In this document: piece by piece, positions 26,462 through 36,125 of the stretch | Position numbering within the stretch: the stretch's first letter is position 1 | Layout of the letters: every line of letters starts with the position of its first letter | Origin: Alkaliphilus peptidifermentans DSM 18978 | GTDB lineage: Bacteria; Bacillota; Clostridia; Peptostreptococcales; Natronincolaceae | DNA: 64,000 bases | Assembly: GCF_900101495.1 (NCBI RefSeq) | Contig: NZ_FMUS01000023.1 | Location: 22,603-86,602 of the forward strand | Reading direction: 5' to 3' | The notes under the pieces: generated by a model | Seen by the model: the letters and a program-made list of their open reading frames with translations, nothing else | What the model was told of the DNA's origin: nothing | Databases searched by the model: none | Made by a program: the position numbers and the translations under genes

Positions 26462-28441
26462 TTATTCCCATCTTACTATTATTTCATCCCCGTTATTTAT
26501 TGGAGCAGTATATATTGCAGACTCACCATTTAGCATGATCACCAATTTTCCCTTTATTTTATTACGATCAAAATCAATGTAATTGAAAATATCAACAAAG
26601 ATCATCGTTTTTTTATCTTTTATGATTTGAAGGGGACTTCCATTATAAATTACCTCAAGCACATTATCATTATTGTCAGATTGTTTTATTTCATCAGTTA
26701 TTTCATCAATAATTATTGCGTCATTGGAGGTGATTTTTTCGTTTGCTAAAGCACAAGTTCCATTTATAGAAAACTTGTTTTTTTCGATATCAAGCTTAAG
26801 GTATTCACATAAATCAGCAATCGAATTAATTTCTTTTGTAATAATACTGTCACTATTTTTTATATGATACAGCTCATCAACCAATTGGTCATTTACCCAT
26901 ATCTCATAAATTTTTCTCATTTTTTTCCCGTTTACCTTAATTGCTTTAGTTACGTCTATTACATCGTTAATTAGTGGAGATGCGTCTTTGCCTTCCTTTG
27001 CTGATACTATGCGGATTTTATCGTCATTACTAATTATTGCATCTAGGTTAGCCTTTTTATTATTTATGAATATTTCTGCTACTTCTCCATATTCACCACT
27101 TATAAGTTTTTCTTGTCCATTAATAATAATTTGTATAGATTTACCTCTCTTTGGTATAAGCTCTCTAGGACTAAATCCAGTTAAAACTAGAGCATCACTA
27201 ACCTTTAATTGTTTAGACTGAAATAGCTTTATTTTTTCATCATTTACAGTTATTTCAACAAAATCCTTTGACTTACTATCAATTGCCTTTGCTAAAATTC
27301 CTATAGGTGTTATTCCTTCTGGTCCTTCTATTATTAGTTCATTAGCCTCTAGGTTTTGAATCATCTTAACACCTCTGACTGTCACTCTTTCCAAAGGTAT
27401 TTCCAATTTTTCAGCTATAATTTCAGGTAAGCCTGGTAGCAGGCTTCCCCCACCAATCAAGAAAACTACACTTGGCGCCTTCCCATTTTGAATTACTATA
27501 TTATTACAAATATCTTCTGCTATTGCCTTAATTGAGTGCTTTATCGTACTAAGAATATCCTTTGATTTAATCTCATGGGTTATTCCAATTATATCAGTAA
27601 ACTGCTGTATGTCATCCTTATAAAGATTGCATTTTAGTTTTTCAGCACTATCGAAATCTAAAAGATACGCCTTTGCTATGGCTTCAGTTATTTCATCTCC
27701 AGCAGTTGAAGTCATTCCATAAGCTACAACTGTTCCATCTTTAGTGATGGCAATATCCGAGGTTCCTGCTCCAATATCCACCAATGCAATATTTAATAGC
27801 CGTACATTTTGAGGAACAGCCACTTCAATAGCTGCAATTGGCTCTAATGTCATATAGCTTACCTCAAGGCCTATCTTGGCCATAACAGTATACAGGCTAT
27901 CCACTACAAGGTGTGGTAGGAAGGTTGCTAAAACATCTATTTTCACTTTTTTCCCACGATGCCCCAATAGATTCGTTATAAGTCCATCGTTCAAATAATT
28001 GTTTACAATTGTATGGCCAATACAAAAATAATTTGTCAATTCATTTGATTCTTCTTCAAGCATCATCTGGGCCATTTGCAGGGCCTCTATCTCCAAGCTA
28101 TTAATTAAATGTTTATCAATGGCTTTTCCTTCATCTATTTCCTTTTCCACCTCAACACGGCAGGTTTTAAGAGCTCTACCAGCAGCAGCAATTGCTACTT
28201 CCTTCAATTGATAACCTATTTTATCTTCTAGCTGCTCCTTTACGTTTCTAGCCACCTGTACAACACCCTCAATATCATGAATCTGTCCATCGTACATAGC
28301 TCTAGTTTGATGAAACTCCATGGCACTATGATGAATTGTAATTTTTTGATCCTTATACGCTCCCAACAATCCAACAACGCTCCGAGTTCCGATGTCAAGG
28401 GCAAAAATCATTGATTCTCTATTTAAATTATTTTTTTCCAT
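26462..28441 (-). CDS. FtsA-like actin-fold protein with long beta-grasp-like C-terminal region
   Basis: 659 residues from the ATG at 28441, 9 bases after GGAAAGG. Residues ~10-385 form an FtsA/PilM/MreB-type ATPase: phosphate-1 motif FALDIGTRSVVGLLG, phosphate-2 IALVDIGAGTSDIAI and adenosine motif VVFLIGGGSLLPGL. Ordinary FtsA is ~420 residues and ends in a membrane-binding amphipathic helix. Here ~270 extra residues form three similar blocks, each ending in a S/N-N/G-D-x-I-x-I pattern (SNDDKIRIV, TSNDAIIID, NNGDEIIVRW) as in ThiS/TGS-like beta-grasp folds. It lies 138 bp downstream of nth, far from any division cluster, so a divergent FtsA paralog is more likely than the main FtsA. Confidence 0.75.
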   Translation of the reverse strand: MEKNNLNRESMIFALDIGTRSVVGLLGAYKDQKITIHHSAMEFHQTRAMYDGQIHDIEGVVQVARNVKEQLEDKIGYQLKEVAIAAAGRALKTCRVEVEKEIDEGKAIDKHLINSLEIEALQMAQMMLEEESNELTNYFCIGHTIVNNYLNDGLITNLLGHRGKKVKIDVLATFLPHLVVDSLYTVMAKIGLEVSYMTLEPIAAIEVAVPQNVRLLNIALVDIGAGTSDIAITKDGTVVAYGMTSTAGDEITEAIAKAYLLDFDSAEKLKCNLYKDDIQQFTDIIGITHEIKSKDILSTIKHSIKAIAEDICNNIVIQNGKAPSVVFLIGGGSLLPGLPEIIAEKLEIPLERVTVRGVKMIQNLEANELIIEGPEGITPIGILAKAIDSKSKDFVEITVNDEKIKLFQSKQLKVSDALVLTGFSPRELIPKRGKSIQIIINGQEKLISGEYGEVAEIFINNKKANLDAIISNDDKIRIVSAKEGKDASPLINDVIDVTKAIKVNGKKMRKIYEIWVNDQLVDELYHIKNSDSIITKEINSIADLCEYLKLDIEKNKFSINGTCALANEKITSNDAIIIDEITDEIKQSDNNDNVLEVIYNGSPLQIIKDKKTMIFVDIFNYIDFDRNKIKGKLVIMLNGESAIYTAPINNGDEIIVRWE

Positions 28442-28579
28442 GAACGACATCCTTTCCAAGCTCACATTCCATATGACATATTTCTGCATAAACTTGCTTT
28501 TTCCTTTTTATTCATGGAAAAACATATACTTTTTAACACATAGCAAGAAAGTGATGAACTCCTTTTTTCCATTTTATAT

Positions 28580-29233
28580 TCATACTTTATTATTTTCCCT
28601 ATAGTATAAGCACTCATTACTTAATAAGCATTTCCCACATAGGGGTTTTCTTGCCTTGCAAACTCTTCGTCCATGGTAAATCAACCAATGATGTGCTTCT
28701 GACCAAAGGTTTTGAGGTATATTTTTCATCAGCTGCTCCTCTGTCTTTAAAACATCATCTGCATTAGCTAGTCCTAGCCTATTTGAAACTCTAAAAACGT
28801 GTGTATCTACAGCTATGGCATCTTTATCAAATACATTGCTTATAACAACATTGGCTGTTTTTCTACCGACTCCCGGCAACTCCATAAGCTGTTCTCTTTC
28901 CTCCGGTACTTCTCCATTATATCTATCTACAAGTATTCTACAGGTAGCTAATATATTTTTACTTTTACTTCTATAAAAGCCGCAGCTATGAATCCAATTT
29001 CCCAATTCTTCTTCTGTAAGCTTTAAAAAATCCTCTGGGCTATCGTATGCTTTAAACAGCTTAGAAGTAACTTGATTCACTCTTTTATCTGTACATTGAG
29101 CTGCTAGAATTGTTGCAATTAATAATTGGAATGGACTATTAAAATCAAGTTCACTTTCTGCCCCAGCATATAAGTCATGAAGGTTTTTAAGTACTACTTT
29201 TATTTTTTCTTTAGTTAAAGCTTTTTTCTGCAT
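28580..29233 (-). CDS. nth: Endonuclease III
   Basis: 217 residues from the ATG at 29233, preceded by AGGGGGC. The helix-hairpin-helix LPGVGRKTANVV carries the catalytic lysine, and VDTHVFRVSNRLG the catalytic aspartate. The C-terminal cluster CKARKPLCGKCLLSNEC supplies four ligands for a [4Fe-4S] centre. It excises oxidised pyrimidines and nicks the resulting abasic site in base-excision repair. Probably co-transcribed with the DUF503 gene 35 bp upstream. Confidence 0.96.
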   Translation of the reverse strand: MQKKALTKEKIKVVLKNLHDLYAGAESELDFNSPFQLLIATILAAQCTDKRVNQVTSKLFKAYDSPEDFLKLTEEELGNWIHSCGFYRSKSKNILATCRILVDRYNGEVPEEREQLMELPGVGRKTANVVISNVFDKDAIAVDTHVFRVSNRLGLANADDVLKTEEQLMKNIPQNLWSEAHHWLIYHGRRVCKARKPLCGKCLLSNECLYYRENNKV

Positions 29234-29268
29234 ATCCTGCCCCCTAGTAGAACAGAGTTTCAAAGATT

Positions 29269-29550
29269 TTACAATATTTCAACATCACAGTTGGTTATGT
29301 CAAATCTTCCATCTCTTTCAATAAATTTTACTACACTATTAATTACTTCATCTGCATGTTTCCTGCTATTGCTTACACAGGAAAACCCGATCTCTGCCAC
29401 CTGCCATTTATCCATCTCTCCCACCTCAGCAATGGAAACATTAAACCTTGTCTTTACCCTTTCTATTACACTTTTTATTATATGTCGTTTTTCCTTCAAT
29501 GAATTTACCTCAAATAACATTAATCTTAAATTACAAACACCAACTAGCAA
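29269..29550 (-). CDS. DUF503 protein (YlxP-like)
   Basis: 93 residues if translation begins at the TTG at 29550, just after AAGGATGTGGGGG. That gives LVGVCNLRLMLFEVNSLKEKRHIIKSVIERVKTRFNVSIAEVG, the usual DUF503/YlxP start. The longer reading to 29577 has no site and adds nine residues absent from relatives. YlxP is encoded next to translation and ribosome-maturation genes in Firmicutes; its function is unclear. Here it sits between the RND pump and nth. Confidence 0.82.
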   Translation of the reverse strand: MLVGVCNLRLMLFEVNSLKEKRHIIKSVIERVKTRFNVSIAEVGEMDKWQVAEIGFSCVSNSRKHADEVINSVVKFIERDGRFDITNCDVEIL

Positions 29551-29584
29551 TTCCCCCACATCCTTATATTGTGTCATATCAATT

Positions 29585-32500
29585 TCAATTTACTTTAAAT
29601 TTCACCTGTAGATCATCAAGTAAGGAATAGATCACTGGTATCATTACCAAGGTTAATAATGTTGATACGAAGAGTCCACCAATTACTACAGTTGCCATAG
29701 GAGCTTGAGCCTCAGCACCTTCTCCTAACCCAAGTGCTAAAGGCAAAACACCAAGTATCGTTGTAAAGCTTGTCATAAGAATTGGTCTTAGACGTGTTTC
29801 TCCAGCTACTATTAAAGCTTTTTCTCTTTCCAATCCTTTTTTTCTTAATACATTTATATAATCTATTAATACAATTCCATTATTTACAACTATGCCTGCC
29901 AAAACAATAACCCCTATAAGGGCAGGAACACTTAAGGCCCTTCCCGTGAGAAATAGTCCCAGCGCCCCTCCAGAAAAGGCCAATGGTACAGACATCATTA
30001 TGGTGAATGGATGTAAAAAAGATTGGAATTGTGATGCTAATATCATATATACCAATAATATAGCTAAAATAACGACTAAAATCAAACTAGAAAAGGCCTC
30101 TTCTAATTGCTCCCTTTGTCCTCTAAATTGATAGGAGTAGCCAGGTGGAAAAGAGTAGCTCTCTAGCTTACTTTGTATATCTTTTATTATACTATTAAGA
30201 TCTCTTTGTAGGATAGATGCATTTATTGTAACCGTTCTGACCTGATCCCTCCTCCTAATGGTACTGGGGCCCTTTACCATTTCAAATTCAGCTACCTGTT
30301 GCAAAGGTATACTTATTCCTAAGGGTGTTGATATGGGTATATTAACAAAGTTTTCTATACTATCACGCAAGAATTCTTCTCCCATTATAATAATTTTAAT
30401 CTCTTTTCCAGAGTTTTTTAGCATTGTGGCTGTAGAGCCTTCTATTAATTGCTTAACAGTTGATGCCACCTGAATTCCTTGCAAACCATATCTTGCTGCA
30501 ATATCTCTATTTACTTTTACCGCCAGCTGTTGATTTCCCTCTTGAAAATTTGATGATACTTCCCTTGTTCCATCTACTCCCTCAATTATTTCTACAATAT
30601 CCTTTGAAATATCTTGTAGAGTTTCTATATCATCCCCTCTAATTTCCACCTCAACAGGAGCACCTCCGAAGCCAAATGACATTACTGATGAAGATGCTGA
30701 AATTTTTATTTCTGCTCCAGCAATTGAATTAATATTCCTCCTAATTTTATCGACAACCTCAGCAGTTGTATCCTTCCGTTTTGGAGTCGATACTAGTTTT
30801 CCATCGATGGATGCTCTATTCTTTCTTCTTAATTTGGAAGCATGAAAAATATCTCCACCACCAATATTGGTAAAAATACTTTCAACTTCTTCATTATTTC
30901 TCAATATGCCTTCAATCTCATTTACAATCTCAACAGTATCATTTATAGTTGCTTCTTGAGGTAGCCTTATATCAATATTAAAAGTACCCTCATCAAACTC
31001 TGGAAAATACTCAGCTCCAACAAAATATAATGAAGAAATTGTTGCTAAAAAAAATAATAGCGTTAATAGTACTGCTATTAATCTATGAGAAATACTCCAC
31101 TTTAATACTTTTAGATATATGCTGTTTATTTTCTTAATTACCCCATTAAATATTTTATTAAACCATGTTTCATTATTCTGGTTTTTAGCTACTCTATTGT
31201 TTAGCATCCGTGATGCCAGCATTGGGACTAGTGTAAGAGATACCAACAGTGAAGCAAGTAATGCAAATGCAACTGTTAGAGCCAGTTCACGGAAAATCTC
31301 GGCTGTCATTCCCTCAACAAATACAATAGGTAAAAAAACAGCTAATGTAGTAAAGGTTGAGGCTATAACAGCCATAGCAACTTCCTTTGTTCCATTGATG
31401 GCTGCCTCACTACTGCTATTACCTTCTTCTCTAAATCGATGAATGTTTTCTGTAACTACAATACCGTTATCGACAAGCATACCAATGCCTAACGCAAAGC
31501 CTCCAAGGGATAGTAAATTTAAGGTTAAATTAGAAAAGTACATTAATGCAAAGGTGGCCAGTATTGAAATGGGAATTGCTAAAGCAATAACCATTGTACT
31601 TCTTCCATTTCTTAAAAATAAAAAAAGAACTAATACAGCAAGAAAACCTCCATAAATAGCTGTTTTACCAACATTTCCAATTGCCTTTTTAATATAAACT
31701 GATTGATCTATAATTGGCTCTATGGTCACACCGGGCAAAAGATCCCTTAGCTTTTCCAGCTCGCTATTTACATCATTTGCCACCTTAACAGTATTAGCTA
31801 CAGGTTGTTTTTGTAGAGTAATTCTTATACTAGGTTTTCCATCCAACCTAGCAATTTCCATTGATTCATTATTCAATAAAGTAATAGCTGCTATTTCCTT
31901 AAGTGGTACAGTTGTTCCTGTAGGAGAGGGTATAGCTAAATTTTTAATTTCCTCTAGGTCATTATATTCTCCTATGGATCTTACCAGCTTAGTTCCTTTA
32001 CCATCACCTATTTCCCCTATTGGCAGGTTAATATTTTCACCTCTTATTAACCCTGTAAGCTGACGAATATCTAGCCCTAGATTATTTAATGCAAGAGAAT
32101 TCACTCTAATTTCGATTATATCCTCTACGCCGCCAGAAAGATTAACTGCAGCCACGCCAGTTAATCTTTCTAATCGTGGTTTAATATGTATTTCTGATAA
32201 TTGCTGTAGCTCATTTAGATTATAATTGCCAGTTATTCCTATAAGCATAATTGGTAATGCATTTGGATCAATTTTTAAAACCATTGGACTTGACACATTT
32301 TCTGGTAAATAATTTTTAATCAAATCTATTTTTTCTCGTATTTCTAATGTGGCAAATTCCATATTAGTCCCCTGATTGAATTCTACAATGATACTGGAAC
32401 TACCTTCTATAGAGGTAGAAGTAATTCTCTTTACATTATGTACCATTGCAACTGCTTCCTCCAATGGCTTTGTGACCATATTCTCAATCTCCAATGGACC

Positions 32501-32662
32501 TGCTCCTGGATATTGAACATTCACAACTGCTACAGGTACATTCATCCTTGGTAATAAATCAAGTGATAATTTAAACATTGAAACGGATCCCATTAGAATG
32601 ATTAATGCCATCAACATAATTACCGAAACATACTTTTCAACGGCCCAATTAATTATCCTCAT
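29585..32662 (-). CDS. RND-family multidrug efflux pump (HAE1/SwrC type)
   Basis: 1025 residues, full length for an AcrB-like pump. The duplicated architecture shows an N-terminal membrane helix, a large external porter domain, a central helix cluster with LGGFALGIGMLVDNGIVVTENIHRFREEG and FREL, a second porter domain and final helices with VLAGIVVNNGIVLIDYINVLR. The proton-relay aspartate appears in the LVDNG segment. In Gram-positives such pumps (SwrC/YerP) export surfactins or drugs across the single membrane. Paired with the adaptor gene upstream, overlapping it by 14 bp. Confidence 0.94.
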   Translation of the reverse strand: MRIINWAVEKYVSVIMLMALIILMGSVSMFKLSLDLLPRMNVPVAVVNVQYPGAGPLEIENMVTKPLEEAVAMVHNVKRITSTSIEGSSSIIVEFNQGTNMEFATLEIREKIDLIKNYLPENVSSPMVLKIDPNALPIMLIGITGNYNLNELQQLSEIHIKPRLERLTGVAAVNLSGGVEDIIEIRVNSLALNNLGLDIRQLTGLIRGENINLPIGEIGDGKGTKLVRSIGEYNDLEEIKNLAIPSPTGTTVPLKEIAAITLLNNESMEIARLDGKPSIRITLQKQPVANTVKVANDVNSELEKLRDLLPGVTIEPIIDQSVYIKKAIGNVGKTAIYGGFLAVLVLFLFLRNGRSTMVIALAIPISILATFALMYFSNLTLNLLSLGGFALGIGMLVDNGIVVTENIHRFREEGNSSSEAAINGTKEVAMAVIASTFTTLAVFLPIVFVEGMTAEIFRELALTVAFALLASLLVSLTLVPMLASRMLNNRVAKNQNNETWFNKIFNGVIKKINSIYLKVLKWSISHRLIAVLLTLLFFLATISSLYFVGAEYFPEFDEGTFNIDIRLPQEATINDTVEIVNEIEGILRNNEEVESIFTNIGGGDIFHASKLRRKNRASIDGKLVSTPKRKDTTAEVVDKIRRNINSIAGAEIKISASSSVMSFGFGGAPVEVEIRGDDIETLQDISKDIVEIIEGVDGTREVSSNFQEGNQQLAVKVNRDIAARYGLQGIQVASTVKQLIEGSTATMLKNSGKEIKIIIMGEEFLRDSIENFVNIPISTPLGISIPLQQVAEFEMVKGPSTIRRRDQVRTVTINASILQRDLNSIIKDIQSKLESYSFPPGYSYQFRGQREQLEEAFSSLILVVILAILLVYMILASQFQSFLHPFTIMMSVPLAFSGGALGLFLTGRALSVPALIGVIVLAGIVVNNGIVLIDYINVLRKKGLEREKALIVAGETRLRPILMTSFTTILGVLPLALGLGEGAEAQAPMATVVIGGLFVSTLLTLVMIPVIYSLLDDLQVKFKVN

Positions 32663-33797
32663 CTACATCACCTCTAACCATAACTGGTGTCTTATCCTCT
32701 ACATAATGCTGTCCCTTTATTACCACCTTATCTCCAACAGATAATCCTTCTTCCACCTCTATCACATCTCCGCCATCTATACCTGTTTTAATATGTATTT
32801 TTTTCGCCTTACCCTCTTCTACTATAAATACATAGGCAAGCTCTTCTTCCATTTTCATTGCTTCCTTTGGAATTATAATGGCCTCCTCCTTTTCATCTAA
32901 AATAATGTCGACAGTAGCAAATGTCCCAGAAGTGTAGATTCCCTCAGTATTATTTATTGCAATCTCAACGGTAAAAAGTCCATGACGTTGGTCAGCAATG
33001 GAATTTATTGAAGTTATTTTACCAATATTTTCCAACTCTTTGAATTTTACTATAATCTCTTGGCCTACCTTCAATTTACTAAGTAAGCTACTATTTACCT
33101 GCAGCATTGCCTTCAATGAATTTGTATTTGCTATAATAACAGCTGGCTGAGCACCTAAGGCGACCTGATTCTCAGTAATATTTAGCTGTGAAACAACACC
33201 TTCTATGGGGGAATAATAATCGAATTCTTCCAGCTGCTGAAGGGCATTTGAGTAACCTGCTCTGGCCTGATCTAATTGTATTTCTGCCCCTTGCAGAGGC
33301 ACTTCATTTGGTACAGTGTGTTGAGGAATGGTATCTTCGACATTCATGAAGGGCTTCATTTTATTGCTATAGTCCAAATATACCTGAATCTGTTCCTCTA
33401 GCTTTTCATTCTCATAATCAATGAATTGTTTTTGTTGCTGATAATTTTTTCTTGCCATATCATAGTTTGTCTTTGCTTGATCAACCTGCTTTCTTGCCAT
33501 AGTCTTATCTAGTTCAAACAGAAAACTTCCTTCTGTTACAATGTCACCCACCTTAACCCCTAGTCTCGTTACCTTAAGTCCAGGAGTTTTTGCCACTATC
33601 ATAACACTATCAATGGGCATAAGCTGAGTTGATAAAGTAACAGAGCTTTTAATTTGGCCTTTTGTTAGTTCAATTACTTCTATAGCTACCTTTGTTTCCT
33701 GTGATTCATTTTCTTGATTTCTACACCCAATTTGTATAGAGGAAATCCCCAATACTATGATAATTATTATTATTTTCTTTTTGAAATTGCTGTCCAT
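32649..33797 (-). CDS. RND efflux adaptor subunit, lipoprotein (HlyD/MFP family)
   Basis: 382 residues. A lipoprotein signal ends IQIGC with Cys25, so the protein is membrane-tethered outside. A lipoyl-like barrel (VIVAKTPGLKVTRLGVKVGDIVTEGSFLFELD), a coiled-coil hairpin (about 100-170, rich in Gln and Lys) and a beta-barrel domain (KVGQEIIVKFKEL) follow in the standard order. It couples to the pump encoded next. The start has a GGAGGGG site. It faces away from the polysaccharide deacetylase gene across a ~200-bp divergent region. Confidence 0.93.
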   Translation of the reverse strand: MDSNFKKKIIIIIIVLGISSIQIGCRNQENESQETKVAIEVIELTKGQIKSSVTLSTQLMPIDSVMIVAKTPGLKVTRLGVKVGDIVTEGSFLFELDKTMARKQVDQAKTNYDMARKNYQQQKQFIDYENEKLEEQIQVYLDYSNKMKPFMNVEDTIPQHTVPNEVPLQGAEIQLDQARAGYSNALQQLEEFDYYSPIEGVVSQLNITENQVALGAQPAVIIANTNSLKAMLQVNSSLLSKLKVGQEIIVKFKELENIGKITSINSIADQRHGLFTVEIAINNTEGIYTSGTFATVDIILDEKEEAIIIPKEAMKMEEELAYVFIVEEGKAKKIHIKTGIDGGDVIEVEEGLSVGDKVVIKGQHYVEDKTPVMVRGDVDEDN

Positions 33798-33952
33798 AAA
33801 ACCCCTCCAGATGTTTTACTATATCTTTAAAATATCTCCAACTTCTTTGGGAATTAAACGAAACAGCGTTATTCTTCTAGTTTTAAAATTTTCCAATAGA
33901 TTTTATGATAAGCCGCCTAAATAATTGGTAACCTTACATATTTTTTTATAGA

Positions 33953-33981
33953 TTGACACTTTTTGTATTTTTTCATATAAT
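33953..33981 (+). promoter_or_regulatory. Consensus promoter of the polysaccharide deacetylase gene
   Basis: TTGACA (33953-33958) and TATAAT (33976-33981) with exact 17-bp spacing, 32 bp before the start codon. Confidence 0.88.
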
Positions 33982-34013
33982 TACATCAAGTTTAGTAAAT
34001 GGAGGATCTTTTT

Positions 34014-34805
34014 ATGAGAAAATATATGAAGCTATCCATTATATCTGTTTGTATTATTTTGTTATTCTTTGTTTTTAGAGCAAATCCAATTTCTCAAGCT
34101 TCAACCGATGATGGAATACCAGTACTGATGTATCATCATTTATTGAAGGCTTCTGATATTACAAGTAAGAACCCATCAATAATCAGTGTTGAGTCCTTTG
34201 AGGCTCAAATGCAGATATTACATGATAATGATTTTTATACTCCAACCCTATACGAGCTTGAGCAGTTTTTATTGGGAAAAATTGAACTACCAAAAAATAG
34301 TGTAGTTATTACCTTTGATGATGGTTACTTGAGTAATTATGTGTATGCCTACCCTATTATGAAGAGTTATGGATTACGGGGATCTATCTTTTTAATTACA
34401 GGCTTGATTGAAGAGTATGATCAAGGCTTTAACCCTAAAACCTTACAGTATTTAAGTAGAGATAATTTGATATCTATGCTGGATGTTTTCGAGTATGCTA
34501 ACCATACCCATAATCTACATTACATAGATAATAAGAAAAGCTATCTTCTGTTAAAGGAAGATGGGGAGCTGGAGGAAGATATAAAAACCAATATGAAGGT
34601 TACTTTAAGCCCTTATTTTGCATATCCTTACGGTCAATACAATGAAGATACTATAGAACTATTAAAATCCCAAGGTATTAGAATGGCTTTTACAACAAAA
34701 TCAGGCAGAGTATACTTAAATGATGATTTACTACGACTTAAAAGAATTGCTGTTTATCCTGATACAGATATTAATGCCTTTAAAAAATCAGTTGGAATAG
34801 AATAA
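34014..34805 (+). CDS. Secreted polysaccharide deacetylase (NodB domain)
   Basis: 263 residues from the ATG at 34014, 8 bases after GGAGG; the ATG at 33999 precedes that site. An N-terminal signal or anchor helix (about 6-23) is followed by the NodB catalytic domain: YHHLL, TFDDGYLSNY with the metal and catalytic aspartates, and HTHNLH with the metal histidines. The C-terminal AYPYGQYNEDTIELLKSQGIRMAF completes the family 4 esterase pattern. It would remove acetyl groups from peptidoglycan or an exopolysaccharide. Monocistronic with a consensus promoter and bidirectional terminator. Confidence 0.92.
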   Translation: MRKYMKLSIISVCIILLFFVFRANPISQASTDDGIPVLMYHHLLKASDITSKNPSIISVESFEAQMQILHDNDFYTPTLYELEQFLLGKIELPKNSVVITFDDGYLSNYVYAYPIMKSYGLRGSIFLITGLIEEYDQGFNPKTLQYLSRDNLISMLDVFEYANHTHNLHYIDNKKSYLLLKEDGELEEDIKTNMKVTLSPYFAYPYGQYNEDTIELLKSQGIRMAFTTKSGRVYLNDDLLRLKRIAVYPDTDINAFKKSVGIE

Positions 34806-34842
34806 AAAATGGTTAGACAAGTAATATGTCTAACCATTTTTT
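34804..34842. terminator. Bidirectional terminator between deacetylase and kbl
   Basis: AAAAATGGTTAGACA (34805-34819) pairs with TGTCTAACCATTTTT (34827-34841); both ends carry A/T runs, so it can serve both convergent genes. Confidence 0.92.
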
Positions 34843-34849
34843 CACCCCT

Positions 34850-36037
34850 TTAGATTACCTTCATTTCTTCGCCAACCTTTTTAAATACCTCAACTGCACG
34901 ATCCAGCTGTTCCTTTGAATGTGCCGCAGTAACCATGCATCTTACACGCCCAGTTCCTTTAGGTACTGTAGGGAATACAATACCTGAGACAAATACCCCA
35001 TTATCAAATAGCTTTTTACTAAATTCCATAGTCTTTGATTCTTCTCCAATAATTACAGGAGTAATGGGTGTTTGACTCTTACCAATATTGTAGCCTAAGT
35101 TGCTAATTTTCTCTTTAAAATACTTTGCATTATCCCAAAGTCTATCGGTATATTCTGTAGTGCTCATTAATAAACGTACAGCCTCCATAATTGGGCCTAC
35201 GGCTGCTGGTGGTAAGGATGTGCTAAATAATAAAGGTCTACCCCTATGGCTTAACCAATCTCTCATGGTTTCACTTCCAGCAACATATCCACCAATAACA
35301 CCAATTGCCTTTGACAATGTTCCAATAGTAAAGTCGACTCTACCATGAAGACCAAAGTGATCAACTGTTCCACGACCACTTTCCCCCAGCACACCAGAAC
35401 CATGGGCATCATCTACATAAGTCATAGCTCTGTATTTTTCTGCTAGCTTTACTATATCAGGTAGAGGTGCAATGTCTCCGTCCATACTAAAAACTCCATC
35501 GGTTATTATAAGTATGTTTCGGTAATTATCTCGTTTTTCCTTTAATACTTCCTCTAGATGATTCATATCGGCATGCTTAAAAACAGTTTTATCAGCTCTA
35601 CTTAAGCGAGCACCGTCTATAATACTGGCATGATTCAATTCATCTGAAATAATAAGATCTCCCTTTTCTGTAACCGCCTGTATAGTACCAGCATTGCAGT
35701 TAAAGCCCGACTGAAAAACCATAACTGCTTCTTCACGCTTAAATTCTGCTAAAAGCTTCTCCATATCCTCGTGAATATCCATATTACCAATAATAGTACG
35801 TACGGCACCAGCACCTACTCCATATTTCTGTACTGCCTCAATGGCCGCCTGTTTTAATCGTGGATGATTAGCAAAACCTAAGTAGTTATTAGAAGAAAGG
35901 TTAACTACCTTTTTCCCATTTAAAATAACCTCAGATTCATTAGCTCCCTCTAAAATAGGAAGCTTACGGTATACACCATCATTTTTCAATTCCTGTATTT
36001 TTTCCTTTAAGAAATTTAGTTCATGTATATTCTCCAT
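34850..36037 (-). CDS. kbl: Glycine C-acetyltransferase (2-amino-3-ketobutyrate CoA ligase)
   Basis: 395 residues, normal for the alpha-oxoamine synthase family. The PLP lysine is Lys243 in [43 protein letters not shown] and [16 protein letters not shown] are all family blocks. It splits 2-amino-3-ketobutyrate with CoA into glycine and acetyl-CoA. It follows the threonine dehydrogenase gene on the same strand, which favours this activity over 8-amino-7-oxononanoate synthase. Confidence 0.95.
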   Translation of the reverse strand: MENIHELNFLKEKIQELKNDGVYRKLPILEGANESEVILNGKKVVNLSSNNYLGFANHPRLKQAAIEAVQKYGVGAGAVRTIIGNMDIHEDMEKLLAEFKREEAVMVFQSGFNCNAGTIQAVTEKGDLIISDELNHASIIDGARLSRADKTVFKHADMNHLEEVLKEKRDNYRNILIITDGVFSMDGDIAPLPDIVKLAEKYRAMTYVDDAHGSGVLGESGRGTVDHFGLHGRVDFTIGTLSKAIGVIGGYVAGSETMRDWLSHRGRPLLFSTSLPPAAVGPIMEAVRLLMSTTEYTDRLWDNAKYFKEKISNLGYNIGKSQTPITPVIIGEESKTMEFSKKLFDNGVFVSGIVFPTVPKGTGRVRCMVTAAHSKEQLDRAVEVFKKVGEEMKVI

Positions 36038-36125
36038 TTTCTCTCCTCCTTAAATCTTTATTGTATATTAACATTATTTACGAAAGTATATCATAATATA
36101 ATCTACCCACATTTACTTTCTTTAA

